This document shows positions 18,288-29,200 of a stretch of 64,000 bases of DNA, one piece after another. Under the pieces are notes generated by a model. It did no database searches. It saw only the letters and a list, made by a program, of their open reading frames with translations, and was not told where the DNA came from. The translations under genes and the position numbers were made by a program. Source of the DNA: Anaerolinea sp. Lineage in GTDB: Bacteria > Chloroflexota > Anaerolineae > Anaerolineales > Anaerolineaceae. The first letter of the stretch is position 1. Each line of letters opens with the position of its first letter. Location of the stretch: assembly GCA_029975055.1 (NCBI GenBank), contig JARKPU010000022.1, positions 124,001 to 188,000 on the forward strand, read 5' to 3'.

Positions 18288-19838
18288 TTACGCCTCCCGC
18301 CTCACGCCGCTCATCAACTGGCCGATCGCATACTTCTCGAACTTCTCGCGCGGGAGAATGCCCAGGATCTCGCCCTTGTAGATCACGCCGATGCGGTCGC
18401 AGAGCAGGAGCAGCTCATCCAGGTCTTCCGAGATGAGCAAACTGGCCCGCCCCGCCGCTTTGCGCTCGAGGAACTTGCTATAGACGAAATCCATCGAGGG
18501 AATATCGAGCCCGCGGGTGGGGTTGTGCGCCACCAGCAGCGGCGCCTCGCGCGAGAAGGCCCGCGCGATCATCACGCGCTGGATGTTCCCCCCCGAAAGG
18601 TTGCCCCCCACTTCGCCCGGCCCGGCCGTCTTGATGTGGTACTGGGCGATCATCTCCTGCGCGCTGGCGAAGACGGTTTTCCAGTCGATCAGCCAGCCGT
18701 TGCTGTAGGGCCTGGAGCGCTGCGCGCCGAGGATCAGGTTCTGGGCGATGTTCGCCTTGGGGAGAAAGCCGTCGTGCAGGCGGTCTTCGGGGATGTACGC
18801 CACATCTTCACCGAGCAATTGCGCGGTGGTGCGCTCGCGCACGTCGCGGCCCGAAACCAGCACGCGCCCGGCCGTCGGCGGCTGAAGCCCGAGGACCAGC
18901 TCGGCCAGTTCGGTCTGCCCGTTGCCGGCCACCCCGGCCACGCCGAAGATCTCACCGGGGCGCACCTCAAAGCTCAGCTCCTTCAGGCGCTGCAGGCCGT
19001 CGGCGGTGCGCAGGCCCGCGCCCTCCAGCTTGAGCAGCGCTTCGCCGCCCGGCAGAGGGGCCGCGCGCGACTCGCGGATGCCGGAGAAGAGGATGCTCTT
19101 CTCCAGGTTCATCTCTTCGCCCACCATGCCGCGCACGAACTCCTCCTCGGGGGCTTCACCCTTGCGCAGCGTGGTCACGTTTCGCCCGTTCCGCAGCACG
19201 GTGATCCGGTCACAGACGCTCAGCACCTCGCGCAGCTTGTGGGTGATGAAGACGATGCTCAGGCCTTCCTTCACCATCTCGCGCAGCGACAGGAAGAGCG
19301 CATCCACCTCCTGAGGGGTCAGGTTGGTGGTCGGTTCGTCGAGGATGAGAATTTCCACGCCCCGGTAGAGCGCTTTGAGGATCTCCACCTTCTGGCGCGT
19401 GCCCATCGGCAGGTCGCCGAGGGTGGCGCCCAGGTCGATCTCTAACCCAAAACGTTTTTGAATGGCGGCAATCTTCTTCTCTTCCTCGCCAAAGCGCATC
19501 GTCAGGCTTTCCTTGAGCGGCGCGCCCATCAAAATGTTCTCCAGGACGGTGAATGAATCCACCTGGAGGAAGTGCTGGTGAACCATGTTGATGCGCTGGG
19601 CGATTGCATCGCGCGGGGCCGAAATGGAAATTTTCTTGCTGTGCAGGAACACATCGCCGGAATCCATCCGATAGAGGCCAAAGAGGATGTTCATCAGGGT
19701 CGTCTTGCCGGCCCCGTTGCCTCCCAGCAGCCCGTGGATCTCATTCGGGTGCAGCTCGAAATGCACCCCGTCCAGCGCAGGCACGCCCCCAAAAGCCTTG
19801 CGGATGCCCTCCATGCGGAGAATGACCATATCATCCAT
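18288..19838 (-). CDS. BMP-type ABC transporter ATP-binding protein (two NBDs)
   Basis: GGNGAGKTTLMNILFGLY; LSGGNIQRVMIAR; two nucleotide-binding halves. Confidence 0.93.
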   Translation of the reverse strand: MDDMVILRMEGIRKAFGGVPALDGVHFELHPNEIHGLLGGNGAGKTTLMNILFGLYRMDSGDVFLHSKKISISAPRDAIAQRINMVHQHFLQVDSFTVLENILMGAPLKESLTMRFGEEEKKIAAIQKRFGLEIDLGATLGDLPMGTRQKVEILKALYRGVEILILDEPTTNLTPQEVDALFLSLREMVKEGLSIVFITHKLREVLSVCDRITVLRNGRNVTTLRKGEAPEEEFVRGMVGEEMNLEKSILFSGIRESRAAPLPGGEALLKLEGAGLRTADGLQRLKELSFEVRPGEIFGVAGVAGNGQTELAELVLGLQPPTAGRVLVSGRDVRERTTAQLLGEDVAYIPEDRLHDGFLPKANIAQNLILGAQRSRPYSNGWLIDWKTVFASAQEMIAQYHIKTAGPGEVGGNLSGGNIQRVMIARAFSREAPLLVAHNPTRGLDIPSMDFVYSKFLERKAAGRASLLISEDLDELLLLCDRIGVIYKGEILGILPREKFEKYAIGQLMSGVRREA

Positions 19839-19923
19839 GTCGTTTTACCGTAGGGCGAAAAAATCCAGGCAAAGGGACTGCCCCACGAACCCTTGGGGGC
19901 AGCCCCTTCGCGATCGTGTGTAT

Positions 19924-19969
19924 CTTTTTCTGTAATTTGTGGGGCAAGCCCCACAAATTACAGAAAATC
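19924..19969. repeat. Palindromic element (GTGGGGCAAG core) between BMP gene and ATPase gene
   Basis: TTTTTCTGTAATTTGTGGGGCAAGCCCCACAAATTACAGAAAA. Confidence 0.85.
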
Positions 19970-20018
19970 AAAAGCACAGTCCCCTTGGCTGGGTGAACTG
20001 CATCTCTGCCAGCCTGGC

Positions 20019-21026
20019 TTACTTGACCTCGCTGGTGTCCTTCACAACGGTGATCTTGCCGGCCACCAGGTCGTCAATCACGGCCTTCATTTCCGTTTCC
20101 ACGCTCGGGTCCACATTCTTGAGCGGGGTCTGGATCGAAACACCCGTGGCGAAGCCGAGCGGGTAATAACCGCCCTTCTCGCCGGCCTGGATCTTGCCCA
20201 CGATGTCTTTCATCGGCTTGACGAAGTCATAAAGCAGCGAGGTGACGTAGTTATCGGGGGCGATGCTGGTCTTATCGGTGTATTTGGCGGTGACGAGGAT
20301 CTTGGTGCCGGTGTTGGCTTTGGCCGCCTCGAAGACGCCGAGCATACCGTTGTTGAGCGAACCAACCAGCACGTCATAACCCTCGGCGATCATCGTATCG
20401 GCCACCTGGCGCGACTTGGCCGGGTCGTTAAAGTCGCCCGCCCAAACCGGCTTGAACTCCACCGTCTTGCCCGAGTCGGTGATGGCCTGCTGCATGGCGT
20501 GCACCTCGGCATACGAGAAGGGCAGCGTGAGCCCGCCGATATAGCCGATCTTGCCCGTCTTGGTGATGCGCGCAGCCAGGGCGCCGATGCCATAGAAGCC
20601 GATGTGGAAGTTGCGGTCGATGAACCAGACGTTGGCCCCCAGCGTTTCGGGCTTGGCGTCGCCCTCGGCGATGAAGATCACATCCGGGAAGGATTTGGCC
20701 AGCTCGAGGGTCTGGTTGACAAACTGGCTGCCGTGAGTCCAGATGATGTTGAAGCCCTGGTCCACATACTCGCGCATGACGCGGTCAATATCGGGCACGG
20801 CCACCGATTCCGAATAGGCCATTTCGACGCCCAGGTCCTTCTGCACCGCTTCGGCCCCCAGGTAACCGAGGGTGTTATAGTCTGAGTCGCTGATTACACC
20901 CGGGAAGATGGCCGCCAGCTTGTAGGTCGTCTTGGCAGGGGTCGGCGTTGCAGCGGGGGCGCAGGCCGCCAGGAGCAGGACAGCGACCATTAACAAGGCA
21001 AACAGGGAATAAAACTTGCCTTTCAT
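20019..21026 (-). CDS. BMP family ABC transporter substrate-binding lipoprotein
   Basis: MKGKFYSLFALLMVAVLLLAACAPAA lipobox; BMP-fold motifs; SD GAGG upstream of ATG at 21026. Confidence 0.92.
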   Translation of the reverse strand: MKGKFYSLFALLMVAVLLLAACAPAATPTPAKTTYKLAAIFPGVISDSDYNTLGYLGAEAVQKDLGVEMAYSESVAVPDIDRVMREYVDQGFNIIWTHGSQFVNQTLELAKSFPDVIFIAEGDAKPETLGANVWFIDRNFHIGFYGIGALAARITKTGKIGYIGGLTLPFSYAEVHAMQQAITDSGKTVEFKPVWAGDFNDPAKSRQVADTMIAEGYDVLVGSLNNGMLGVFEAAKANTGTKILVTAKYTDKTSIAPDNYVTSLLYDFVKPMKDIVGKIQAGEKGGYYPLGFATGVSIQTPLKNVDPSVETEMKAVIDDLVAGKITVVKDTSEVK

Positions 21027-21204
21027 GCGATTTCTCCTCAAAAGAAAACCAGAATAGGGTGGGATTGTCAGGCAGGTACCTGTGAATCACACAATATCAT
21101 AACTTTCCAGGCTCGAATGTCAAGCACTGGAGCGAAAAAACTGCTATTTGTCACCCGCAACAGGTGAGTATTGCGCCGGCAGCGTAATTGTGCGAGGCTG
21201 TTTC

Positions 21205-21720
21205 TCAGTAACGCTCCCAATGGACGCGGTCTTCGCGGTATTGCGTGCGCGCCGGTTTCGCCTCAGCGGGGTAACCCACCAGAATCACCCCCAGCGGGAT
21301 GACCCCCTCCGGCAGGCCGAGGACGCGCTGAACCTCTCGGACGCGCGCCGTCACGGGGTACACCCCGGTCCAAACCGTGCCGAGCCCCAGCCCGGTGGCC
21401 GCCAACAGCAGGTTCTCGGTGGCAGCCGAGCAATCTTGCACCCAATAACTGCCGGTGGGCTCATTCTGGGCCAGTTCCGGCACGCCGCACACCACGACCG
21501 CCGCCGGGGCGTTGTATTTGCCGTATGGCAAGACGGCCTGCAACTCGGCCATCCGTTCCGGGCGGGTGACGACCACAAATTCCCAGGGTTGTTTATTCAC
21601 TGCCGACGGGGCCGCCATGGCTGCGCGCAGCAGGTCGATGAGCAGTTCGCGCGGCACGGGCCGTTCCTGGTACTGGCGGATGCTGCGACGTTGGAAGATG
21701 GTTTCGAGGATGGTTGGCAT
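21205..21720 (-). CDS. Nitroreductase family protein
   Basis: FQRRSIRQYQERPVPRELLIDLLRAAMAAPSAVNKQPWEFVVV. Confidence 0.92.
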   Translation of the reverse strand: MPTILETIFQRRSIRQYQERPVPRELLIDLLRAAMAAPSAVNKQPWEFVVVTRPERMAELQAVLPYGKYNAPAAVVVCGVPELAQNEPTGSYWVQDCSAATENLLLAATGLGLGTVWTGVYPVTARVREVQRVLGLPEGVIPLGVILVGYPAEAKPARTQYREDRVHWERY

Positions 21721-21832
21721 CTTGATCCCTTTGCTTTGGTCCGGTTGGATTGGAATATCCTTTGATCTTATTCTTCGCGTCCTTTGCGCTCTTTGCGGTT
21801 AATCTCTTCTCTTTTTTATATCAGAATCGCGA

Positions 21833-22522
21833 TTAAGTTGAAGAAAGCAGCCCGGGCAGCTCGGCCAGCGCGTGGATCTCGAACCTGGCCGGGTAGCGCG
21901 GGTCAGCGGGCAGGCGCCGGGGGTTGAACCAGCAGCAATCCAGCCCATACTCGTTGGCGCCCTGGATATCGGAGGTCAGCCCGTCGCCGATGACCAGCGC
22001 CTCATTGAGCGGCGGCGAGCCAAGCTGCGCGAAGAGGCGGTCGAAATAGGCGCGGTGCGGCTTGGCCACGCCGTATTCCTCCGAAATGGCCACCACCTCG
22101 AAGAACCCGGCGATGCCGGAACGCTGCAGGCGCGGGCGCTGCACATCCTTCAGGCCGTTGGTGATGAGCGCAAAGCGGAAGCGCGGCTGGAGCGCGCGCA
22201 ATGTCTCGGCAGCGCCGGGCATCAGATGCGACCCGCGCGCCAGGTTGGGCAGGTAGCGCCGCGCGAACTCGGCGGCATCGGCCTGGATGCCCCCAGCGGC
22301 AAACAGGCGCTCAAAGCGTTCCACGCTCAACCGTTCGGGGGTGGTCAGGCCCGCTTCGAAATCCTTCCACAACTCGGCGTTGAAACGCCGGTAGAGCAGG
22401 GCATAGGCCTCGAGGAAGGGGATGCGCATCTCGGCGAAGGTGGCCTGCAGGGCGTGCTCCTCGGCCCGGTCGTAATCGAAGAGCGTGCCGTCTGCATCGA
22501 AGAGAAGCCAGGTGTAGCTCAT
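21833..22522 (-). CDS. HAD hydrolase, YjjG-type noncanonical pyrimidine nucleotidase-like
   Basis: TWLLFDADGTLFDYDRAEEHAL; FALITNGLKDVQRPRL; LVIGDGLTSDIQGANEYGLDCCWFNP. Confidence 0.87.
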   Translation of the reverse strand: MSYTWLLFDADGTLFDYDRAEEHALQATFAEMRIPFLEAYALLYRRFNAELWKDFEAGLTTPERLSVERFERLFAAGGIQADAAEFARRYLPNLARGSHLMPGAAETLRALQPRFRFALITNGLKDVQRPRLQRSGIAGFFEVVAISEEYGVAKPHRAYFDRLFAQLGSPPLNEALVIGDGLTSDIQGANEYGLDCCWFNPRRLPADPRYPARFEIHALAELPGLLSST

Positions 22523-22791
22523 GGACGATATTATACCTGAGGCCCGTCACGCCTCCGGCCTCGGTGTTTTGGCCCTCTCGCGCCAGTTGGGAACTGCCCC
22601 GGCAGAACCACGAAGCCTGCCTTCGCAGGCTTCGCGCACAGTCACAGCGGGGTTTCAACCGTCGGAAATGGGTATGCGATCACCCGAAGCACTGGCGCGA
22701 CGCGATTGACTCGCGCCCCGTTCTCCACTACCATAGATCGTGTGTGCATTTGAAGCGCTTTCACCCTAAAGCCATCAGCGAGGAGGGCAGG

Positions 22792-23475
22792 ATGAAACTG
22801 GTTTACGAAGACAGCCTTGCCGCGACCCTGGATGCGCTCAACCAGGTCTTCTTCTACGGGCAACCGCTGCTCTACGCGCAGCGCGAGCAGGCCGCCGAGT
22901 GGATCGCCGGGCGGATCGGCCAGCCCAGCTCCTATTGGGGCCTGCCGGCGCCCACCGCGCGTGATTTCGCCGAGGGTGCCGCCCTGTTCACCGGCGAGCG
23001 CACCAACAGCCGGGCAGGCACGGCGCACATCCTCGGCGAAGAAGCCTGCCGGGCGCTGCACCTGCTCGGCAGCCGGCAAGCTCAGGTGGTGGAGGCGCAG
23101 CACCGAATGCAATCGCAATGGCGCGCCCGCCTGGAACAAAGCTCGGCTGTGCCCGGTTACAACGGCATCTTCTGCTGCGGGCGCTGCACCACGGCGCTCA
23201 TCCGCAACCTGGCGGCAGGCGGGTTGCCGGGCAGCGAAAGGCGGCTTGCCGAGGCGCTCCAGGCCCTGCGCGCCGCCCGCGAAGACGGGCGCTGGAAGCG
23301 CTTCCCCTACCATTACACCCTGCTGGCCCTGAGCGAGACGCAGCTCCCGGCCGCCGTCGAAGAGCTGCGCTATGCCGCCCCCGGCATGCAGCGCTCGTTG
23401 AGCCGCCTGGCCGGCGATGAACCGTTCACCGTCAGGCGGCGCGCGCTGCTCGAGCGCGCCCTCGCCATCTGCTAG
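22792..23475 (+). CDS. Conserved hypothetical protein
   Basis: SD GGAGGG before ATG at 22792; contains YNGIFCCGRCTTALIRNL. Confidence 0.65.
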   Translation: MKLVYEDSLAATLDALNQVFFYGQPLLYAQREQAAEWIAGRIGQPSSYWGLPAPTARDFAEGAALFTGERTNSRAGTAHILGEEACRALHLLGSRQAQVVEAQHRMQSQWRARLEQSSAVPGYNGIFCCGRCTTALIRNLAAGGLPGSERRLAEALQALRAAREDGRWKRFPYHYTLLALSETQLPAAVEELRYAAPGMQRSLSRLAGDEPFTVRRRALLERALAIC

Positions 23476-23535
23476 GGCGTGCTGCCGGGGGCCGAACCGT
23501 GCGCCGGGAACAATCACCTGTGGTAAGATAGCGGT

Positions 23536-25569
23536 GTGATTTCCAGGCTGGCGAAACAACTTGCCGCGCCGGGTCTGCTCCTGGGCATCTGCCTGCTGGC
23601 GTTCGGCCTGCAAACGCCTTGGCTGGGCTATTACCTCGACGATTGGATCATCCTGGCGGCTTACCGGGCGGGCGGAGCAAACGGCCTGTTCCTCTACTCC
23701 TTTCTGGATAACCGCCCGCTGGTCTTTTGGACCTGGTGGGCGGGCTTCCAGGTGCTCGGCTCGGCGCCCTTCGGCTGGCAGGTGTGGACTCTCTTCTGGC
23801 GGTTTCTCACCGCTCTGGCGGCCTGGCTGGCGCTCCGCGCACTGTGGCCGCAGCAGGCCCGCCGGGCGCTTTGGGCGGCCTTGCTCTTTGCCGTTTACCC
23901 GCTCTTTTTCCAGCAGCCCTCGGCGCTGACTTACAGCTTCCACTGGTTCTGCTTCTTCCTCTACTGCATCTCCCTGTATTGGATGATCCGCGCGGCGCGC
24001 GAGCCGCAGCGCTATCTGCTCTTCTCCTCGCTGGCCATCCTGGCGAATGCCATCCAGCTCTTCTCGTCTGAGTTTTACGCCGGGCTGGAGCTGCTGCGCC
24101 CGCTGGTGCTCACCTTCGTCATGCTCGAAGGAGCGCCGCCCCTGCGCAGGCGCCTGGCGCGCGCCGCCCTGCATTGGGCCCCCTATGCGGCCCTCTTTTG
24201 CGGCTACCTGGCCTGGCGGCTGGTGTTCATGCCCACGCCCGGCGTTGACCGCAACACGCCGGGGGTGCTCTACGGCCTGCTGACCAGCCCGCTCAGCACC
24301 CTCGCTGCGCTGGCCGCCATGGTGCTGCAAGATTTAGCCGAAGGGCTGGCGGGGGTCTGGTACCGCACCGTGCAGGCCTCGGTTTTCACCTTCTCGCCGC
24401 TCTCCAACCTGTTTGCCTGGGCGGCAGCAGCGGCGGCCGCGGCGCTGGCCTGGCTGGGCCTGCGCTTCCTGCGCAGCACCGATTCCGGCGCGGAGAAACC
24501 CGCCTGGAGAAGGCAGGCTTTCACCCTCGGGCTGGCGGGCATGCTGGCCGGTTTTGCCCCGGGCTGGGCAACCGGCCGCCAGTTCACCGACCCGACCGGG
24601 CTGTATAACGACCGCTTCGGGCTGGCGGCGATGCTGGGGGCCGGCATCCTGCTCGTCTGCCTGCTCGACCTGCTGCTGCGCCCGGGGAGACTCCAGGCGG
24701 TGGCCGTCTGCCTGCTGATCGGACTGGCGGTGGGGCAGCACTTCCGCAGCGCCAGCGTCTACCGCTGGTCTTGGGAAGAGCAAACCCGGCTGTTCTGGCA
24801 GTTCAAATGGCGCGCGCCCGGCTTGAAGTACCCCACGGCCATCCTGGGCAACGGCGCGCTGGTGAAGTACATCGGCTCGTGGGCCAACATTTCGGCATTC
24901 AACCTGCTCTACGAACCGCACCCCGCGCTGCCGGACGCAGACCTGTGGTACATCGACCTGTATAAGACCGATCTGAGCCGGTCGGTGGAAGAGGGCGCTC
25001 CCATCCGGGACACGCGCAAATTCCTGAACTTCTCATCCGCTGCCGGCGAGAGCATCGTGCTGGCAGACGACCTCGCCGAGAACCAATGCCTGTGGATTGT
25101 TTCGGAGGCCGACCGCCACAACCCTTACCTGAGCGCGGAATTGACCCGCGTGCTGCCGCTTTCAGATTTGGGGCGCATCCTGCCGCAGGGAGGCGCGCCC
25201 CCGGCCGAGATCTTTGGCAGAGAACCCGCGCACACCTGGTGCTATACCTACCAGAAGGCGCGCCTGGCCGAGCAAAATGCCGACTGGGAGCAGGTGATGG
25301 CGTTATGGGATGCGGCCGCCGGGCAGGGCCTTCACCCGCGCAGCGAGCCGGAGTATGTGCCCTTCATCCTGGCCGCTGCGCACACGGGCCGCTGGAGCCT
25401 TGCTCTGGATTTGACGGAGAAAGCCTATTTCCCCGATTACATCATGCACGATTACCTGTGCACCACCTGGCGGCGAATCCGCGATGAAGCCCCCGCCTCG
25501 CCCGAAAAGCAAGCCGCGCTGGGGCAGGCCGCCCGGCAGTTCGATTGCCAACCCATCCTCGCCCCCTAG
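23536..25569 (+). CDS. Large polytopic membrane protein, glycosyltransferase-C-like
   Basis: 677 aa with many TM segments and an N-terminal DDWIILAAYRAGG acidic motif as in GT-C/PMT-like families. Confidence 0.65.
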   Translation: MISRLAKQLAAPGLLLGICLLAFGLQTPWLGYYLDDWIILAAYRAGGANGLFLYSFLDNRPLVFWTWWAGFQVLGSAPFGWQVWTLFWRFLTALAAWLALRALWPQQARRALWAALLFAVYPLFFQQPSALTYSFHWFCFFLYCISLYWMIRAAREPQRYLLFSSLAILANAIQLFSSEFYAGLELLRPLVLTFVMLEGAPPLRRRLARAALHWAPYAALFCGYLAWRLVFMPTPGVDRNTPGVLYGLLTSPLSTLAALAAMVLQDLAEGLAGVWYRTVQASVFTFSPLSNLFAWAAAAAAAALAWLGLRFLRSTDSGAEKPAWRRQAFTLGLAGMLAGFAPGWATGRQFTDPTGLYNDRFGLAAMLGAGILLVCLLDLLLRPGRLQAVAVCLLIGLAVGQHFRSASVYRWSWEEQTRLFWQFKWRAPGLKYPTAILGNGALVKYIGSWANISAFNLLYEPHPALPDADLWYIDLYKTDLSRSVEEGAPIRDTRKFLNFSSAAGESIVLADDLAENQCLWIVSEADRHNPYLSAELTRVLPLSDLGRILPQGGAPPAEIFGREPAHTWCYTYQKARLAEQNADWEQVMALWDAAAGQGLHPRSEPEYVPFILAAAHTGRWSLALDLTEKAYFPDYIMHDYLCTTWRRIRDEAPASPEKQAALGQAARQFDCQPILAP

Positions 25570-25578
25570 GCGGTTCCC

Positions 25579-25749
25579 TCACCCCTCGGGTTCTTCCAGC
25601 TCGGGCGGGTCGAGGCTGATCACCACCCATTCCGAGCCGCACACCACGCAGGTCACCATCACGCCGGGGTCGGCGTATGTCAGGTCGATCTCACCGCCGC
25701 AAGACGGGCAGACCGTCAACGGGCGCTCATCGAAGGCTCTTTCGCTCAT
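25579..25749 (-). CDS. LysW/ArgW-like zinc-ribbon protein
   Basis: MSERAFDERPLTVCPSCGGEIDLTYADPGVMVTCVVCGSEWVVISLDPPELEEPEG: CxxC...CxxC and VVSLDP-like segment. Confidence 0.65.
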   Translation of the reverse strand: MSERAFDERPLTVCPSCGGEIDLTYADPGVMVTCVVCGSEWVVISLDPPELEEPEG

Positions 25750-26250
25750 CGCAATCCTTTCTCCGGGCAAGCGCGAATGCCACAATCGCTCAGTGCTTTT
25801 ATTCTTTTATCAGCACACGATTCACAATTGTACCCCCCCCCCGTCCCGGCAGGCAGCGGGCATGCCCTTTCGTTGCTCAAGAAAATTCCATTCTTAAAAA
25901 CCGAAAGCCCGCGGTGGTGCCCGCACCGTGGGCTCCGGCGGTCGGGCGCTGCCTTGCGCCCGGCCAGGAGAAAAGATGGGAGGAAATGCTCAATCCCTCA
26001 CATGAGAAGGATTGTTCTGAGTATAGAAAACTCGGCGCGCCGGGGCAATTCCCCAAACGGGTAATTCTTCTGGGAAGGGTCAGGCGCCTGGTGGTTTTCT
26101 CGCTGAGTTTAAAACATTTCCCCTCATCCCCCGGCCCTCACCCCCACGGGTGTGCGAAGCGCGTCCCAGAGGGAGAAGGGAAGTAAAAACCCTCTCCCAG
26201 AGGGAAAGGGTAGGGTGAGGGAAAAACCAGGAATTTAACGTGAAAACCAC

Positions 26251-29200
26251 TCAGGCCGGCGGATCGATCAACCGCAGGAAGACTTCTGCAAGGTGAGGGT
26301 CGAAGTGACGCCCCGCCTGCTCGCGGATATACTGGATGGCCTGCGAACGCGGCCAGGCCGGGCGGTAGGGCCGCACATTCGTCAGCGCATCGAAGACATC
26401 CGCCAGCGCAAAGATGCGTGCCTCTAACGGGATCTCCTCGCCCGCCAGCCCGCGCGGGTAACCGGAGCCGTCCCATTTTTCGTGGTGGCAGTAGGGAATG
26501 TTGAGCGCCGGGCGCAGGTAGGCGATGGGCGCAAGCATCTCGTAGGCATAGGCGGGGTGCATGCGCATCACCTTCCACTCTTCCTCGGTGAGCGCGTCCT
26601 GCTTGAGCAGGATGCGGTCGGGCACGCCCATTTTGCCGATGTCATGCAGCATGGCTCCGCGCCGGATGTGCACCAGGCGCTCTCCGGCCAGGCCGATCTC
26701 TTCCGCCAGGCGGAGGGTAAGCTCGGTGACGCGCTGGGTGTGGAATTCGGTTTCGCGGTCGCGCAAGTCTAACGCACGCGACCAGCCTTCGATCGTCCTG
26801 TCGTAGGCATCCAGCAGTTCGCGGTTCGATTCCTGCAGGCCCTGGTAGAGATCGGCGTTTTCGATGGCCGTGGCGGTGGTGCTGCCGATCAGCATCAGCA
26901 GGCCGGTTTCTTCGGCGGTGAAGCGCCCGCGGGTGGGGCTGACCAGCACCATCACGCCCAGGGCTTTGCCGCGCGTCACCAAAGGAACGATGACCGCCGA
27001 CCCGTCTTCGGGCAATTCGAGGCTGAGCGGTGAAAGCTGAGGCTGGATGCAGCGAACCGAGTCAACGAGCTGCGGCTCATGCGATTGAATCGCGCGCAAG
27101 AAGAGGTCGCAGCCGCTATCCGAGAGCGTGAGCCCCTCTGCGCCGGTCACATCCCACTCACGGCCGCCGGAGACTGCATAAATGAACCGGCCCCAACCGC
27201 CGGGCGCATCCACTTTTACGATCGCCAGGGTCGAAACGCCCCCCACCAGGTCGTTCACCGAGGCCGAGAGGCGCCTGTAGATGTCGCCCAGGTCGAGCGT
27301 TTCGGCCATGGCGCGCCCGGCGGCGGTGATCGCCACGGTTTGCTCGGCGTAGCGCAAGGTGCGTTCGTGCAGGCTGGCGCGGTGAATCGCGTTGGCGCTC
27401 ATATCCGCCACGGCCTGTAAAACGCGGAATTCTTCCGGCGTGAAGGGGTAGCTGCGCCCCACCCACAGCACGCCGATCTTCTCTCCCTGCACCATGAGGG
27501 GCGCCCCCACAACCGAGGTTATGCCCTGCAGAGGCAGCGCCAGCTTGAATTGGGGTTCCGCCTGCAGGTCGCTGGTCAGGTAAGGGCCTTCGGCGGCAAA
27601 GACCAGGCCCGAGATGCCCTCGCCAAGCTGGAAATAACGCCCGGTGGAAACGGCCGCCGTCCCGCGGCCCAGCTCAAGATAGAGCGCTTTCCTGGAGGGG
27701 TCGTAAGAGGCAATCGCCGCCCCGTTTCCACGCAGCAGTTCGAGGAGCTGGTCGAGAATGATCGGGAGCATCTCGGCGCGGGTTTCGGCCTTGCGCAGCG
27801 CCGTGGAGACCGAGACAATGGCCTGCATTTCGCGCTCGCGCTGCACCTCGTCGGTGATATTGCGCTTGACCGCAGCGTAATTGATGATGCGGCCGGAGGC
27901 GTCCTTCACCGGGAAGATGGTCGAGTTTTCATAGAACAGGCTGCCGTCTTTCCGCCGGTTGACCAGCCTGCCGGTCCACGGCTTGCCGGAAGTCAACCTT
28001 TGCCACATCCGGCGGTAGAACCGTTCATCCTGATAGCCGCTCTTGAGGATGCGCGGATTTTTACCGCGCACTTCCTCGAAGGTGTAGCCGGTGACGCGCT
28101 CGAAGTACGGGTTCACGTAGAGGATATCGCCGGCCAGGTCGGTGATCACCACGGCCTCGGCGGCCTGCTGAACCACGCCCGCCAGGCGCGACATTTCCAT
28201 CTGCGCGCGCACCTGCGCGGAGACATCGCGGATGATCGTCGTCAGGAAGACGCTCTCGCCGACCGCCACCTTTGAGATGGTCACCTCGGCCGGGAACTCT
28301 TCACCGTTCACGCGGCTCGCGCGGGTGTAGATTGCCCCGCTCACCATCCGGTCTGCATCGCGCCCGCGGGTGACGGCCTTGGCCCCCTGCTCCAAATCCT
28401 CGAAAAGCAGCTCCGGCATCAAACGCCCCACCGCCTGGCCGATCATCTCTTCCGCGCCGCAGCCAAACATGCGCTCGGCGGCCTCGTTAAACAGGAAGAT
28501 CTTGCCGCGCTCATCCATGGTGATGATCCCATCCATGGCCGAATCGATGATCGCCGCCAGCCGCTCCTGGCTGATGCGCAGCGCTTCTTCGGCCAGCTTG
28601 CGGCGGGTGATATCGCGATTCACCCCAAGGGTGGCGGTCAGTTTCCCCTGGCTGTCGAAAATCGGCAGCACCACCAGGTCGGCTGTGCCGGTGGAGCCGT
28701 CGCGGCGCATGAAGGTGTACTCCCCTTCCCACCGGCCGTCTCGCAGAAGCTTCTCGATCAGCTCGTCTTCCAACTCCTCGGCGCTATCGGGCGGGCGGAT
28801 GATTGTCACCGGCTTGCCGATGACTTCGTCACGCCGGTATTGGAACATGCGCTCGGCTGCCGGGTTCCAATCGATGATGCGCCGGCCGTCGGTCAGGATA
28901 ATCGCATCGAAGATATTGGCGAACGTCAACGCCTGCCGGCTGACTTCTTCATACAGGCGCGCATTTTGGAGGGCAATGGCCGCGTGCCCGGCCATCAGTT
29001 CGAGCATGGCCAGGTCGTCGCTGTTGAAGGCGCAGGGCTTGTAGCTCTGCACGCTGAAGGTGCCGATCACCTTGCCGGAGAGTTTGAGCGGCACCACCAG
29101 CACCGAGCGAGCGTTCACCGGTTTGCCAAAATGCACCGACGAGGGCATCCGGTCGCGTTCTTTGAGGAAATCATCAATGCGCATCGAAACACCGGTGCGC

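Noticed and set aside
22642-24330. 562-aa minus-strand ORF
   Set aside because: Shadow ORF antisense to a membrane-protein gene and a hypothetical gene; Q/R/G/E-rich composition typical of high-GC antisense frames.
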